Notes: generated from the sequence alone by a model not told the origin. Shown: positions 1 to 8,791, counted from the first letter of the stretch. The stretch is 64,000 nt of DNA from Janibacter terrae NBRC 107853 (GCF_001591405.1 NZ_BCUV01000007.1:1240001-1304000); one strand, 5' to 3'. Made by a program: numbers and translations.

Positions 1-1
1 C

Positions 2-1402
2 CTCGTCGACGAGGCGGCCTCGCGGCTGCGCATGGAGATCGACTCCAGCCCGGTCGAGATCGACGAGCTCTCCCGCGCCGTCGACCGGCTGAAGATGGAG
101 GAGCTGCACCTCGCCCGGGAGAGCGACGACGCGTCGAAGGAGCGCCTGGAGCGGCTGCGCCAGGACCTCGCCGACAAGAGCGAGGAGCTCGCCGGGCTCA
201 CCGCGCGGTGGGAGGCGGAGAAGACCGGCCTCAACGCCGTCGGTGACCTCAAGGCGCGGCTCGACGACCTGCGCACCCAGGCCGACCGGCTGCAGCGCGA
301 GGGTGACTACGAGGGGGCGTCGCGCCTGATGTACGGCGACATCCCCGCGCTGGAGGCCGAGCTCGCGCAGGCCAGCGAGGCCGAGGCCAACCGCGACGAC
401 GACCTCATGGTCAAGGAGCGCGTCGGGGCCGACGACATCGCCGAGGTCATCTCCGCCTGGACCGGCATCCCGGCCGGGCGCCTGCTCCAGGGCGAGACGG
501 AGAAGCTGCTGAGCATGGAGTCGATCATCGGCTCACGCCTCATCGGCCAGACCGCGGCCGTGCGGGCGGTCTCCGACGCGGTGCGCCGCTCGCGGGCCGG
601 CATCGCCGACCCGAACCGGCCGACCGGCTCCTTCCTCTTCCTCGGCCCGACCGGTGTCGGCAAGACGGAGCTGGCCAAGTCGCTCGCGGACTTCCTCTTC
701 GACGACGAGCGTGCGATGGTGCGCATCGACATGTCGGAGTACGCCGAGCGGCACGCGGTCGCGCGCCTGATCGGTGCGCCTCCCGGCTACGTCGGGTACG
801 AGGAGGGCGGCCAGCTCACCGAGGCCGTGCGGCGCCGTCCGTACTCCGTCGTGCTCCTCGACGAGGTGGAGAAGGCGCACCCCGAGACCTTCGACATCCT
901 GCTGCAGGTGCTCGACGACGGCCGCCTGACCGACGGTCAGGGGCGCACGGTGGACTTCCGCAACGTCATCCTCGTGATGACCTCCAACCTCGGCAGCCAG
1001 TTCCTCACGGACCCGCTCATCGAGCAGGAGGCGCGACGCGAGTCGGTCATGGGCCTCGTGCGGCAGTCCTTCAAGCCGGAGTTCCTCAACCGGCTCGACG
1101 AGATCGTCATCTTCGACGCACTGACCCGTGACGAGCTCGGCCACATCGTCGAGCTGCAGGTGCGTGAGCTCACCACCCGCCTGGCCGACCGGCGGATCGG
1201 GCTCGAGGTCACCCCGGCCGCACGCGAGTGGCTCGCCGAGACCGGGTACGACCCCGCCTACGGCGCCCGACCGCTGCGTCGCCTGGTGCAGAAGGAGATC
1301 GGTGACCGGCTGGCCACCGCCCTGCTCGCCGGTGACGTGCGCGACGGCTCGACCGTCGTCGTGGACGTCGATGACGAAGGGGGGCGGCTCTCCCTTCGCT
1401 GA
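2..1402 (+). CDS. clpB: ClpB disaggregase chaperone, C-terminal two thirds (5' end outside window)
   Basis: This is the 3' part of the Hsp100 AAA+ disaggregase that threads aggregated protein through a hexameric ring together with DnaK. The reading frame is open from base 2, so the gene begins upstream; 466 residues are visible. The order is the coiled-coil middle domain, a linker, then the second nucleotide-binding domain with Walker A GPTGVGKTELAK, Walker B VVLLDEVEKAH, a sensor/arginine-finger region (LNRLDE) and the C-terminal small domain (GARPLRR). The middle domain distinguishes ClpB from ClpC or ClpA. Its last codons contain an inverted pair of the word CGAAGGG (1375-1398), and a strong hairpin follows the stop. 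Confidence 0.95.
   Translation, partial: LVDEAASRLRMEIDSSPVEIDELSRAVDRLKMEELHLARESDDASKERLERLRQDLADKSEELAGLTARWEAEKTGLNAVGDLKARLDDLRTQADRLQREGDYEGASRLMYGDIPALEAELAQASEAEANRDDDLMVKERVGADDIAEVISAWTGIPAGRLLQGETEKLLSMESIIGSRLIGQTAAVRAVSDAVRRSRAGIADPNRPTGSFLFLGPTGVGKTELAKSLADFLFDDERAMVRIDMSEYAERHAVARLIGAPPGYVGYEEGGQLTEAVRRRPYSVVLLDEVEKAHPETFDILLQVLDDGRLTDGQGRTVDFRNVILVMTSNLGSQFLTDPLIEQEARRESVMGLVRQSFKPEFLNRLDEIVIFDALTRDELGHIVELQVRELTTRLADRRIGLEVTPAAREWLAETGYDPAYGARPLRRLVQKEIGDRLATALLAGDVRDGSTVVVDVDDEGGRLSLR
1375..1398. repeat. Inverted pair of CGAAGGG at the 3' end of clpB
   Basis: CGAAGGG at 1375-1381 is mirrored by CCCTTCG at 1392-1398 with a 10-nt loop. It lies inside the last codons of clpB and just before its stop. 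It is one of several inverted pairs of an over-represented word in this window. Confidence 0.7.
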
Positions 1403-1427
1403 GGGCCGAACCGCCGGCACGGTCGAC

Positions 1428-1460
1428 GAGGGCCCACGGACCAGGAGTCCGTGGGCCCTC
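1428..1460. terminator. Bidirectional terminator hairpin between clpB and fadE
   Basis: A perfect 14-bp inverted repeat, GAGGGCCCACGGAC (1428-1441) and its complement (1447-1460), flanks a 5-nt loop. It sits between two convergent genes, which suits a bidirectional terminator. No long U-tract follows, as is common in actinobacteria. Confidence 0.85.
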
Positions 1461-1465
1461 GTGGC

Positions 1466-2554
1466 TCACGCGAGGACGTCGACGCCGGCGTGGTCGGCGA
1501 TGCGCTCGGACAGGTCCGCGAGGTGTGCTCGCCGGTCACCCCACGTGCGGGTGATCATCGTCAGCCGGGAGGTCAGGTGCCCGACCGGGTGCTCAGCGGT
1601 GACCCCGATGCCTCCGTGCATCTGGATGGCCTCCTGGCCGACGAGCCGGGCTGCCCTGTCCACGACGACCAGGGCGCGCAGGACGGTGTCGACGTCGAGG
1701 GGTGACTCGTCGACCACCATCGCGGCGTAGAGCGTCGCGCTGCGGGCCAGCTCCAGCTCGGCGTACATGTCGGCGGCCCGGTGGGTCAGGGTCTGGAAGC
1801 TGGCGAGGCTGCGGCCGAACTGGGTCCGGGTGCGCAGGTACTCCGTCGTGAGGCGCAGGGCTTCGTCCATGGCGCCGATCGCCTCGGCGCACAGGACCGT
1901 GTGGCCGGAGGCGAGCGCCTCACGGAGCGCGGTGTCGGCGGCCGGCCCCTGCCCGAGCAGGGTCGCAGGGGTGGCGTCGAGCACGACCTCCTGCGTGGTC
2001 GCACCCGTGGTCGACACGAGGAAGACCCCGGTCCCCGCGTCCGTGGCTGCCGTGACGACCAGGTGGGTCGCGGACGGGGCGTAGCGCACGGGCGACTTGG
2101 TGCCGGTGAGGGTCCACGCACCGTCGGCGCCGGTCGCGGTGACGTCGGTCGGGACGGGGGACCACGCGCGCATCGGCTCGGCGAGCGCGGGAACCGCCAG
2201 GACCTCTCCTGACGACAGGCCGGCGAGGACCTCGCGGCGGACCTCGTCGGTGGCGAGGGAGCGGACGAGCGACCCGGCGACGACCGTCTCGGCGAGCGGT
2301 ACCTGCACTCGGGACCGGCCGACCTCGGTGGCGGCGGCGGCGAGGTCGGCGAAACCGGCGCCTACCCCTCCGTCCTCCTCGGACCAGAGCAGAGCCGGCA
2401 CGCCTGTCTCGACCAGACCCGACCAGACGGTCTCGTCATGGTGAGCAGGGGCGGCGGAGTCGCCGCGCTCGGCCGCAGGGGAGCCGTGGCGGCGCAGCAC
2501 GCCGCGGACGGCATCGGCCAGGGCACGTTGCTCGTCGGTGGGGGTGAAGTCCAT
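1466..2554 (-). CDS. Acyl-CoA dehydrogenase family protein, subunit 2 of a pair
   Basis: FAD-dependent acyl-CoA dehydrogenase fold of 362 residues, introducing an alpha,beta double bond into an acyl-CoA. The N-terminal helical domain (about 1-110), a middle beta domain and the C-terminal helical domain with MHGGIGVTAEHP (about 315-326) are visible. It lies 3 bp downstream of another acyl-CoA dehydrogenase gene, so the two are co-transcribed. Side-by-side actinobacterial pairs of this size (about 390 + 360 residues) often form obligate alpha2beta2 enzymes for sterol or bulky side chains. That they pair here is inference; the substrate is unknown. Confidence 0.85.
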   Translation of the reverse strand: MDFTPTDEQRALADAVRGVLRRHGSPAAERGDSAAPAHHDETVWSGLVETGVPALLWSEEDGGVGAGFADLAAAATEVGRSRVQVPLAETVVAGSLVRSLATDEVRREVLAGLSSGEVLAVPALAEPMRAWSPVPTDVTATGADGAWTLTGTKSPVRYAPSATHLVVTAATDAGTGVFLVSTTGATTQEVVLDATPATLLGQGPAADTALREALASGHTVLCAEAIGAMDEALRLTTEYLRTRTQFGRSLASFQTLTHRAADMYAELELARSATLYAAMVVDESPLDVDTVLRALVVVDRAARLVGQEAIQMHGGIGVTAEHPVGHLTSRLTMITRTWGDRRAHLADLSERIADHAGVDVLA

Positions 2555-2557
2555 GGG

Positions 2558-3733
2558 TCAGCCCTTCAGTCCGAGGATGGTCGCGGCCACGATGCCGCGC
2601 TGGACCTCGCTGGATCCGCCGTAGATCGTCGCCTTGCGGTAGTTGAGGTAGGTGGGGACGCTGCGCGCGGCCCAGGCCGGCACGGAGTCGAGCTCGTCCC
2701 AGACCAGGCCCATCGGGCCGCTGATGTCCACCGCCAGCTCGAGGACCTCCTGCTGGAGCTGGGAGCCGCACAGCTTGAGGATCGAGGACGCCGGGTTGGG
2801 CCGGCCGTCCTCCGAGGTGCCCGAGACCCGCACGACGGTCAGCTCGAGCGCCATGAGCCGCGACTCGAGGTCGGCGAATCGCGCGGCCGTGCCCGGGTCG
2901 TCGAGGAGGGTGCCGTCGCCGAGGCGCACCTGTCGAGCGTGCTCCTTGAGCTCGACGAGCCAGCGCTTGACGAGCCCGGTGTTGGCGACGCCCACGCGCT
3001 CGTTGCCCAGCAGGAACTTCGCGTAGTCCCAGCCCTTGTTCTCCTCGCCGACGAGCTGGTCGGCCGGTACGCGGACGTTGTCGAAGAAGACCTCGTTGAC
3101 CTCTTGGCCCCCGTCGAGCGTGCGGATCGGCCGGACCGTCACCCCCTCGCTGCGCATGTCGAGCAGCAGGAAGGAGATCCCGGCCTGCTTCTTGGGTGCC
3201 GCGGGGTCGGTGCGGACGAGGGCGAACATCCAGTCGGCGTGCTGCGCGAGGGTCGTCCAGGTCTTCTGGCCGTTGACGACGTACACGTCACCGTCGCGCA
3301 CAGCGGTCGTGCGCAAGGACGCGAGGTCCGACCCGGCACCCGGCTCGGAGAACCCCTGGCACCACCAGATCTCGGCGGTGGCCGTCTTGGGGAGGAACCT
3401 CTGCTTGAGCTCCTGGGACCCGAAGGTCGCGATGACCGGCCCCACCATCGACGCGTTGAAGGGGAGCGGCGGCGGGACACCCGCTGCCTGCAGCTCGGTG
3501 TTCCAGATGTGCTTCTGCAACGCGGTCCAGTCCTGACCGCCCCACTCCGTCGGCCACCCGGGCGTGGCGAGACCCGCCTCGGCGAGGGCTGCCTGACTGC
3601 GTCGGATGTCCTCTGGTCCAAGTTTCTCGCCCGCCCCGACCTTGTCGCGGAGATCCTGGGGGAAGGTCGTCGTGAAGTACTCACGCAGCCGTTGCTGGAA
3701 GGCCGAGTCGTCGGCTGAGAGGCGTCGATGCAT
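2558..3733 (-). CDS. Acyl-CoA dehydrogenase family protein, subunit 1 of a pair
   Basis: Acyl-CoA dehydrogenase of 391 residues, with flavin-binding WWCQGFSEPGAGSDL (about 126-140) and a C-terminal GGSSEVQRGIVA typical of the family. It probably catalyses an oxidation step of beta-oxidation on a CoA thioester, passing electrons to ETF. The ATG at 3733 is supported by a -10-like TAGCCT exactly 6 nt upstream on the minus strand, so the mRNA is probably leaderless. It is first in a two-gene unit with the acyl-CoA dehydrogenase at 1466-2554. The next gene upstream is divergent. Substrate specificity cannot be read from the sequence. Confidence 0.9.
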   Translation of the reverse strand: MHRRLSADDSAFQQRLREYFTTTFPQDLRDKVGAGEKLGPEDIRRSQAALAEAGLATPGWPTEWGGQDWTALQKHIWNTELQAAGVPPPLPFNASMVGPVIATFGSQELKQRFLPKTATAEIWWCQGFSEPGAGSDLASLRTTAVRDGDVYVVNGQKTWTTLAQHADWMFALVRTDPAAPKKQAGISFLLLDMRSEGVTVRPIRTLDGGQEVNEVFFDNVRVPADQLVGEENKGWDYAKFLLGNERVGVANTGLVKRWLVELKEHARQVRLGDGTLLDDPGTAARFADLESRLMALELTVVRVSGTSEDGRPNPASSILKLCGSQLQQEVLELAVDISGPMGLVWDELDSVPAWAARSVPTYLNYRKATIYGGSSEVQRGIVAATILGLKG

Positions 3734-3739
3734 GGGGTC

Positions 3740-3745
3740 AGGCTA
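3740..3745 (-). promoter_or_regulatory. Leaderless -10 element (TAGCCT) for the acyl-CoA dehydrogenase pair
   Basis: TAGCCT read on the minus strand ends 6 nt before the ATG at 3733. A TANNNT hexamer 6-7 nt from a start codon is the usual layout of actinobacterial leaderless promoters. Confidence 0.65.
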
Positions 3746-3769
3746 GTCGGGACGACCTCCGGTTGCTGG

Positions 3770-3775
3770 CAGGGT
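3770..3775 (+). promoter_or_regulatory. Probable leaderless -10 element (CAGGGT) for the flavin monooxygenase
   Basis: CAGGGT lies 6 nt before the GTG at 3782. It matches the C/T-ANNNT spacing seen at other starts, but the first base is not the preferred T. Confidence 0.45.
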
Positions 3776-3781
3776 GGACCC

Positions 3782-4810
3782 GTGCGACCACGCCATCACG
3801 TCCTCGTCGTCGGGGGCGGCATCGCCGGCCTCGCGCTCGCCGCGGCCCTCGACCCGCGCCGGGTGCATGTCACTCTCGTCGAGGAACGCCCCGAGCGGGC
3901 CGGGCACGGCACCGTCCTCGCCCTGTGGCGCGGCGGCCGATCGGCCCTCGACGACCTCGGGGTCGGCGAGACGGTCCGGCGCACCGCGCTGCCGGTCGAG
4001 CGGGCCGCGCTCCGCTCGGCGGACGGCGCCCCCCTCGTCGCCCGCCGCGACCTGCCGTTGTGGTTCGTCCCGCGCCGCGATCTCGTGACGTCGCTCGAGG
4101 CGGGGATCCCCCCTTCGGTCACGCGCACGACCCGGCAGGTCACCGACCCGCGCGCGCTCGCCGCGGAGGTCGGCGCCGACCTCGTCGTCGGGGCCGACGG
4201 GGTGCGCTCGGTCTGCCGGCAGCAGGCCTTCGAGGGCAGCGCGCCGGTCGTCACGGAGTGGATCGCGCTGCGCGGCCACCTGCCCGGACCGCCGACGACG
4301 AGCGCCACGGAGTGGTGGGGGCCGGACGGCCTCTTCGGGACGACGCCCGGCCCACAGGGCGTCGCGTGGTTCTGCGCGGTGCGCGCCGACCACCGGGGCG
4401 TCACCGTCGACCCGGCGGAGGCGGTCGCCGCCGCGCGGGGCCACTTCGGTGACTGGGACCCCACGGTCCGCGACGTCCTGGCCCGCGTCGGCGATGCCGC
4501 GGACGTCCAGCGGGTGCTCCTCGCGCCGCCGATGCGCACGATCGTCGACGACGGCCTCGTCCTCGTCGGCGACGCCGCGCACGCGATGAGCCCCAACCTC
4601 GGCCGCGGCGCCAACGAGGCCCTCCGGGACGCGGTCGTCCTCGCCGAGGAGATCCACCGCCGGGGGACGAAGGGAGCCCCCCTCGCCTACAGCAGACGCC
4701 GCCACGCCTCCGGCCAGGTCCTGCGGCTCACCGCGACCGTCGCCCTCCGGGCGGCGACGAGCCGCCGCGGCCGCGGTGTGCGCGACCGAGCGCTGCGCCT
4801 CGTGCCCTAG
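3782..4810 (+). CDS. FAD-dependent monooxygenase/oxidoreductase
   Basis: PHBH-fold flavoprotein of 342 residues from the chosen GTG. It shows the FAD Rossmann motif VVGGGIAGLALAAAL at about residues 8-22, a middle GADGVRS motif, and LVGDAAHAMSPNLGRG, which contacts the FAD ribityl chain. Such enzymes hydroxylate or epoxidise organic substrates using NAD(P)H and O2; the substrate here is unknown. An upstream ATG at 3728 would overlap the divergent gene and add unrelated residues, so the GTG with CAGGGT 6 nt upstream is preferred. Its TAG stop doubles as the first three bases of the -10 hexamer of the next gene. Confidence 0.85.
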   Translation: MRPRHHVLVVGGGIAGLALAAALDPRRVHVTLVEERPERAGHGTVLALWRGGRSALDDLGVGETVRRTALPVERAALRSADGAPLVARRDLPLWFVPRRDLVTSLEAGIPPSVTRTTRQVTDPRALAAEVGADLVVGADGVRSVCRQQAFEGSAPVVTEWIALRGHLPGPPTTSATEWWGPDGLFGTTPGPQGVAWFCAVRADHRGVTVDPAEAVAAARGHFGDWDPTVRDVLARVGDAADVQRVLLAPPMRTIVDDGLVLVGDAAHAMSPNLGRGANEALRDAVVLAEEIHRRGTKGAPLAYSRRRHASGQVLRLTATVALRAATSRRGRGVRDRALRLVP

Positions 4811-4813
4811 TCT
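4808..4813 (+). promoter_or_regulatory. Leaderless -10 element (TAGTCT) overlapping a stop codon
   Basis: TAGTCT lies 7 nt before the GTG at 4821. Its first three bases are the stop codon of the monooxygenase gene, so the next gene can be transcribed independently. Confidence 0.65.
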
Positions 4814-4820
4814 CTGGCGT

Positions 4821-5861
4821 GTGGACCACGACCACCTGGACGTCGCGCGCGAGCGCGTGCGCCTCCACCTGTCGCGAGGGCTCTACGACGCGGCGCTCCA
4901 GGACGTCGATCAGGCCCTGGCGAGCGCCCCGGACGACGCCGAGCTGCAACGCCTGCGCGTCGTCGCCCTCCTCGACTCCGGTCGCTCGCAGTGGGCCCTC
5001 GACGCGGCCAACCACGCGCTCGTCGCCGACCCGGACGACCCGACCCTGCACCTCCTCGCGTCGATGGCCCTGTCGCGACTCGGCCACCACGGCGACGCCG
5101 TCGCGGCCGCCGGCGAGTCGGCGCGGCTGGCCCCCTTCGAGCCGGAGCCGCAGCGCCAGCTGGCTCGCGCCTACGCGGCGGGCGGTCCGCAGTGGTCCGC
5201 CGAGGCACGGCTCGCCGCCGGGCGCGCCCTCGAGCTCGGTCCCCGTGAGGCCGACAGCCACCTGGCGATGGTGGACGCCGTCTTCCCGCAGGGCCGCCGA
5301 CCCGGACGGCGCGACCTCGAGCTCGCCGAGCACCACGTGCGCGCCGCCCTCGACCTCGAACCCGAGTCGCCCATGGCGCTCAACGAGCTCGCGCGCATCC
5401 AGATGGCGCGCCGGCGCCCCGCTGCGGCCGCCGGCACCCTCGCGCGAGCCGTGTCGGGGTCACCTCAGGAGCAGCTCTTCCACGCCAACATGGACGTCGC
5501 CCTGACCAACAACGTGGCGATCGCGCACTGGGCGCTCTTCCTGTCGGTCTTCATCATCGGTCGGATCGACGCGATCCCGGAGCGCCCCCGCTTCGGGATC
5601 ATCGCCGGGCTCTCGCTCCTCGCCGTCGGGTTCATCGTCGTGCGCCTGCTGCGCGAGGTGCCGACCGCCCGCGGTGCCTACCTCCGCGGCTTCGCGCGGC
5701 GGCAGCCGCTCGTCGCGATCTGGGCCTGCCTGCTCCTCGTGGGCGTGCTCGCCTTCCTCCTCGGTGCGGCGACCGGCTTCGCCGGGGCCTACGGCATCGG
5801 GGTCGGCTGCCTCCTCGTCGGCGCGGTCCTGTCGTGGGTCGCCTGGGCCCGCAACCGCTAG
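4821..5861 (+). CDS. TPR-repeat membrane protein, paralogue 1
   Basis: No named family is recognised. The 346-residue protein has several tetratricopeptide-like helical repeats in the N-terminal 230 residues (pattern AL..L...P.D/N..), then about four hydrophobic segments (roughly 233-345). This suggests a cytoplasmic TPR scaffold anchored in the membrane. The GTG at 4821 is chosen because TAGTCT lies exactly 7 nt upstream. The next gene is a paralogue with the same layout, and the third is a TPR-AAA ATPase; all three are head-to-tail with almost no gap. Together they look like a scaffold-plus-ATPase module, which is inference. Confidence 0.8.
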   Translation: MDHDHLDVARERVRLHLSRGLYDAALQDVDQALASAPDDAELQRLRVVALLDSGRSQWALDAANHALVADPDDPTLHLLASMALSRLGHHGDAVAAAGESARLAPFEPEPQRQLARAYAAGGPQWSAEARLAAGRALELGPREADSHLAMVDAVFPQGRRPGRRDLELAEHHVRAALDLEPESPMALNELARIQMARRRPAAAAGTLARAVSGSPQEQLFHANMDVALTNNVAIAHWALFLSVFIIGRIDAIPERPRFGIIAGLSLLAVGFIVVRLLREVPTARGAYLRGFARRQPLVAIWACLLLVGVLAFLLGAATGFAGAYGIGVGCLLVGAVLSWVAWARNR

Positions 5862-5863
5862 GC

Positions 5864-6802
5864 GTGCCAGCCGGGGGAGCGGCCGAGCGGGTCCACGCAC
5901 AGCTCGGCCTGGGGCGGGTGGCGCAGGCGCTCGCGACCGTCGAGTCCGGCCTCGCGGCGACACCGGACGACCCCGAGCTGCTCACCCTGCGTGCCCGCGC
6001 GCTGCACCAGCTCGACCGCGGCGCCGAGGCCCTGCGCGCCGTCGGCGAAGCCCTCGCCGTCGCGCCCGACGAGCCCGGGCTGCACATGATCCGCTCGTCG
6101 GTCCTCCACGTCCGCGGCGACCGCGCCGGCGCCTACGAGGCGGCGGTCGAGGCGACGCGGCTGGCTCCCTTCGCCCCCGGCCCGCACCGGCAGGTCGCGC
6201 TCGTGCTCGTGCAGGACATCGGGACCCGGGAGCGAGCCGTGGCCGTCGCGGCGCACGCGCTCTCGCTCGACCCGGGCGACCCCGACAGCCACGTGACGAT
6301 GGGCATCACCCTCTGGCCCAGCTCGCCCGGAGGCTCCCGGGCGCAGCGCGACGCGGCCCGCTGGCACCTCATGGAGGCCCTGCGTCTCGACCCCCACCAC
6401 GCCTGGGCCATGACCGAGCTGGCCCGCACGGACCTGCGCGGCGCCCGCATCGGGAGCGCCACCTCCCGCATCGTGCGTCAGGCCGCGCTCGACGACGGCC
6501 GGTCCGCGGGGTCGATGGACCTGGTCCTCGTCTTCCTGCTCGGGCTGTGGACCGCACTGGTCGTCGGGCAGCTCGTCACGGTCATGGCCACCGGGTCGCT
6601 GCCGTGGGTCGGGCGTGCCGTCTCGCTCCTCCCGCCGCTGCTGCTCGCCCTGCCCGCGCTCGCCTGGGCCCGCGCCGTCCCCCGAGGACGAAGGGCGTAC
6701 CTGCGCCGCTTCTCCCGTGCCCACCGCGTCGCCACCGGTTGGGCCGTCGTCGTCACCGTCGCGTGCGTCGCGGCGATCGTCATCGCCTGGAGCCGGTGGT
6801 GA
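5864..6802 (+). CDS. TPR-repeat membrane protein, paralogue 2
   Basis: This 312-residue protein resembles its upstream neighbour. TPR-like repeats fill about residues 1-215, followed by membrane segments near 222-245, 250-275 and 290-310. Both share a short arginine-rich loop (RRAYLRRFSR here, RGAYLRGFAR upstream) between hydrophobic segments. A GTG 2 nt after the previous stop is taken as the start; an in-frame ATG at 5834 inside the previous gene is the alternative. No enzymatic motif is visible. It probably arose by tandem duplication and is probably translationally coupled to its paralogue. Confidence 0.78.
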   Translation: MPAGGAAERVHAQLGLGRVAQALATVESGLAATPDDPELLTLRARALHQLDRGAEALRAVGEALAVAPDEPGLHMIRSSVLHVRGDRAGAYEAAVEATRLAPFAPGPHRQVALVLVQDIGTRERAVAVAAHALSLDPGDPDSHVTMGITLWPSSPGGSRAQRDAARWHLMEALRLDPHHAWAMTELARTDLRGARIGSATSRIVRQAALDDGRSAGSMDLVLVFLLGLWTALVVGQLVTVMATGSLPWVGRAVSLLPPLLLALPALAWARAVPRGRRAYLRRFSRAHRVATGWAVVVTVACVAAIVIAWSRW

Positions 6803-6827
6803 GCCGGGTGTCGTGGAGGATGGGCCC

Positions 6828-8045
6828 ATGAGCGACCTCATCGACTCACTCGCCCGCGCCGTCGGAGCCAGCCCGCAGGACCTGCCGCTGCGTCTCCACC
6901 TCGCGCAGCTGCTCGTGGACGCCGGCCGCGGCGACGAGGCCGTCACCCACTGCGCCACCGTCCTCCAGCAGGACCCGGCCAACGCCGCGGCGCGGGAGCT
7001 GATGGCCGCGGCCCTCACGCCAGGGCCCACCTCACCCGGGCCCACCACGCCCGCGCCTGCCCGCTCCCACGACGGCTTCGACTGGAGCGCCGCCGAGGGG
7101 GAGATGGGCGACATCTCCCCGCAGCCGATGTTCGTCGACGGCGACCCGGGCGCGTCCGAGGTCGCCGCGCACGACCTCGAGCGTCCCGCGATCACGCTCG
7201 AGGACGTCGGGGGCATGCAGCAGGTCAAGGCGCGGCTCGACGCGGCCTTCCTCGCCCCCCTTCGCCATCCGGAGCTGCGCAAGGCGTACGGCAAGTCGCT
7301 CAAGGGCGGCATCCTCCTCTACGGTCCGCCCGGCTGCGGCAAGACCTTCGTCGGCCGCGCCCTGGCAGGCGAGCTCGGCGCCGGCTTCGTCAACGTCGGG
7401 ATCAGCGACGTCCTCGACATGTACACGGGCCGGTCCGAGCGCAATGTCTCGGAGATCTTCGAGTTCGCCCGCTCGCACGCGCCGACGGTCGTCTTCCTCG
7501 ACGAGCTCGACGCCATCGGCGCCAAGCGTGCGACGACGCACAACAGTGGCCTGCGCACGGTCGTCAACCAGCTGCTCATGGAGATGGACGGGGTCGAGGC
7601 CGACAACGAGGGGGTCTTCGTCGTCGGCGCGACCAACCAGCCGTGGGACGTCGACGCGGCCCTGCGCCGCCCCGGCCGACTCGACCGCACGCTCTTCGTC
7701 GCCCCGCCCGACGAGGAGGCGCGGGCCGCGATCTTCCGCCACCACCTCGCCGACCGGCCCGTCGAGGGCGTCGACGTCGCCTGGCTCGCGCGCCGGTCGC
7801 AGGGCCTCTCGGGCGCCGACATCGCGCACGTCTGCGAGACCGCCACCGAGTTCGCCCTCATGGAGGGCGCGCGCACCGGGACGATGCGCTGGATCGGCAT
7901 GGCCGACCTCAAGCGCTCGCTCGGGGAGGTGCGCCCCTCCACCGGGCCGTGGTTCACGTCCGCGCGCAATGTCGTGGAGTTCGCCAACGTCGATGGTGCC
8001 TACGACGAGCTGCGGGACTGGATGCGCAAGAACAAGGTGCGTTGA
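6828..8045 (+). CDS. AAA+ ATPase with N-terminal TPR segment (Cdc48/Vps4-like module)
   Basis: The 405-residue protein starts at an ATG preceded by GGAGGA at 6815-6820. Residues about 15-65 form a TPR-like unit, and a Pro-rich linker follows. A single AAA domain has Walker A GPPGCGKTF, Walker B VVFLDELDAIGAKR, and an arginine-finger region RRPGRLDR. The small lid domain carries GLSGADIAHVCE, as in the Cdc48/FtsH/Vps4 clade. There is no protease domain. It probably remodels or unfolds proteins, with partners bound through the TPR part. Its position after two TPR membrane proteins suggests they recruit it to the membrane (inference). A non-degrading chaperone role cannot be distinguished from one feeding a protease. 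Confidence 0.85.
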   Translation: MSDLIDSLARAVGASPQDLPLRLHLAQLLVDAGRGDEAVTHCATVLQQDPANAAARELMAAALTPGPTSPGPTTPAPARSHDGFDWSAAEGEMGDISPQPMFVDGDPGASEVAAHDLERPAITLEDVGGMQQVKARLDAAFLAPLRHPELRKAYGKSLKGGILLYGPPGCGKTFVGRALAGELGAGFVNVGISDVLDMYTGRSERNVSEIFEFARSHAPTVVFLDELDAIGAKRATTHNSGLRTVVNQLLMEMDGVEADNEGVFVVGATNQPWDVDAALRRPGRLDRTLFVAPPDEEARAAIFRHHLADRPVEGVDVAWLARRSQGLSGADIAHVCETATEFALMEGARTGTMRWIGMADLKRSLGEVRPSTGPWFTSARNVVEFANVDGAYDELRDWMRKNKVR

Positions 8046-8085
8046 CCCGGGTCACGTCCGCACCGGGACCGGTGCCCGCAGCGGT

Positions 8086-8091
8086 TAGGTT
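8086..8091 (+). promoter_or_regulatory. Leaderless -10 element (TAGGTT) for the LprG-like lipoprotein
   Basis: TAGGTT ends 7 nt before the ATG at 8099, so the lprG-like/MFS pair probably has its own leaderless promoter. Confidence 0.65.
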
Positions 8092-8098
8092 GGCCGAC

Positions 8099-8791
8099 AT
8101 GCGACGACGACTCCTGGTGGCCGCCGTGCCCCTCGCCCTGGCACTGCCGGCCGGCTGCTCGGCCTTCGAGGACGCAGCCCCGCCCGCAGAGGCCCTCGAG
8201 ACGGCGCGCACGGCCTTCGTCGACGCCGGTGCGGTCGGCTTCGACCTCAAGCAGTCCGCCATCCCCAAGGGGCGCGACGGCGTGTCCGCGGCGGACGGCT
8301 CGGGCATCGTCGACACGACCACGCCCAAGTTCCAGGGAGAGGTCACCGGGGTCATCCGGGGCAACTCCGCAGGCGTCGAGATCATCGCCGTCGACGACAA
8401 GACGTGGATGTCCTTCTTCACCAAGGACTTCAACCCGGTCGACATGTCCGACCTCGGCGCGCCCAACCCGGCCGAGTTCTTCCGCCCCGGCAGCGGCGTC
8501 GACCAGATCCTCGCCGGCACGACCGACGCGAGCGAAGGGGAGCGCACCCGCGCCGGCGACACCGTCCTGCAGGAGTACACCGGCAAGGTCCCGGCCGAGG
8601 ACGTCCACCGACTGTTCGCGCTCGGTGAGGGCGCCGACGACTTCGACGTCACGTACGGCATCGAGCCCGAGAGCGGGGAGCTGCGCTCGGCGGAGATCAC
8701 CGGCAACTTCTACGAGGAGCAGGAGACGACCTTCACGCTCAAGATCAAGGACTACGGCAAGGCCGTCGAGATCTCCGAGCCCGCGTCCTGA
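8099..8791 (+). CDS. lprG: LprG/LppX-family lipoprotein
   Basis: This 230-residue secreted lipoprotein has a signal peptide ending in the lipobox LPAGC, with the acylated cysteine at residue 20. The rest matches the LppX_LprAFG fold in size and pattern (a beta-sheet half-barrel that carries lipids in mycobacteria): an early helix with ETARTAFVDAGAVGFDLK, then alternating strands with DDKTWMSFF, and a C-terminal VTYGIEPESGEL. The next gene, 2 nt away, is a P55-like MFS pump. LprG and P55 form a conserved operon in mycobacteria that delivers triacylated lipids to the cell surface, so the pairing supports the call. The lipid handled here is unknown. Confidence 0.82.
   Translation: MRRRLLVAAVPLALALPAGCSAFEDAAPPAEALETARTAFVDAGAVGFDLKQSAIPKGRDGVSAADGSGIVDTTTPKFQGEVTGVIRGNSAGVEIIAVDDKTWMSFFTKDFNPVDMSDLGAPNPAEFFRPGSGVDQILAGTTDASEGERTRAGDTVLQEYTGKVPAEDVHRLFALGEGADDFDVTYGIEPESGELRSAEITGNFYEEQETTFTLKIKDYGKAVEISEPAS

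Noticed and set aside
2438-3718. Long plus-strand open frame of 426 codons opposite the acyl-CoA dehydrogenases
   Set aside because: It is antisense to two well-supported genes, has low-complexity composition and no recognisable domain. Such mirror frames are normal in G+C-rich DNA; several others of 300-600 codons were dismissed for the same reason.
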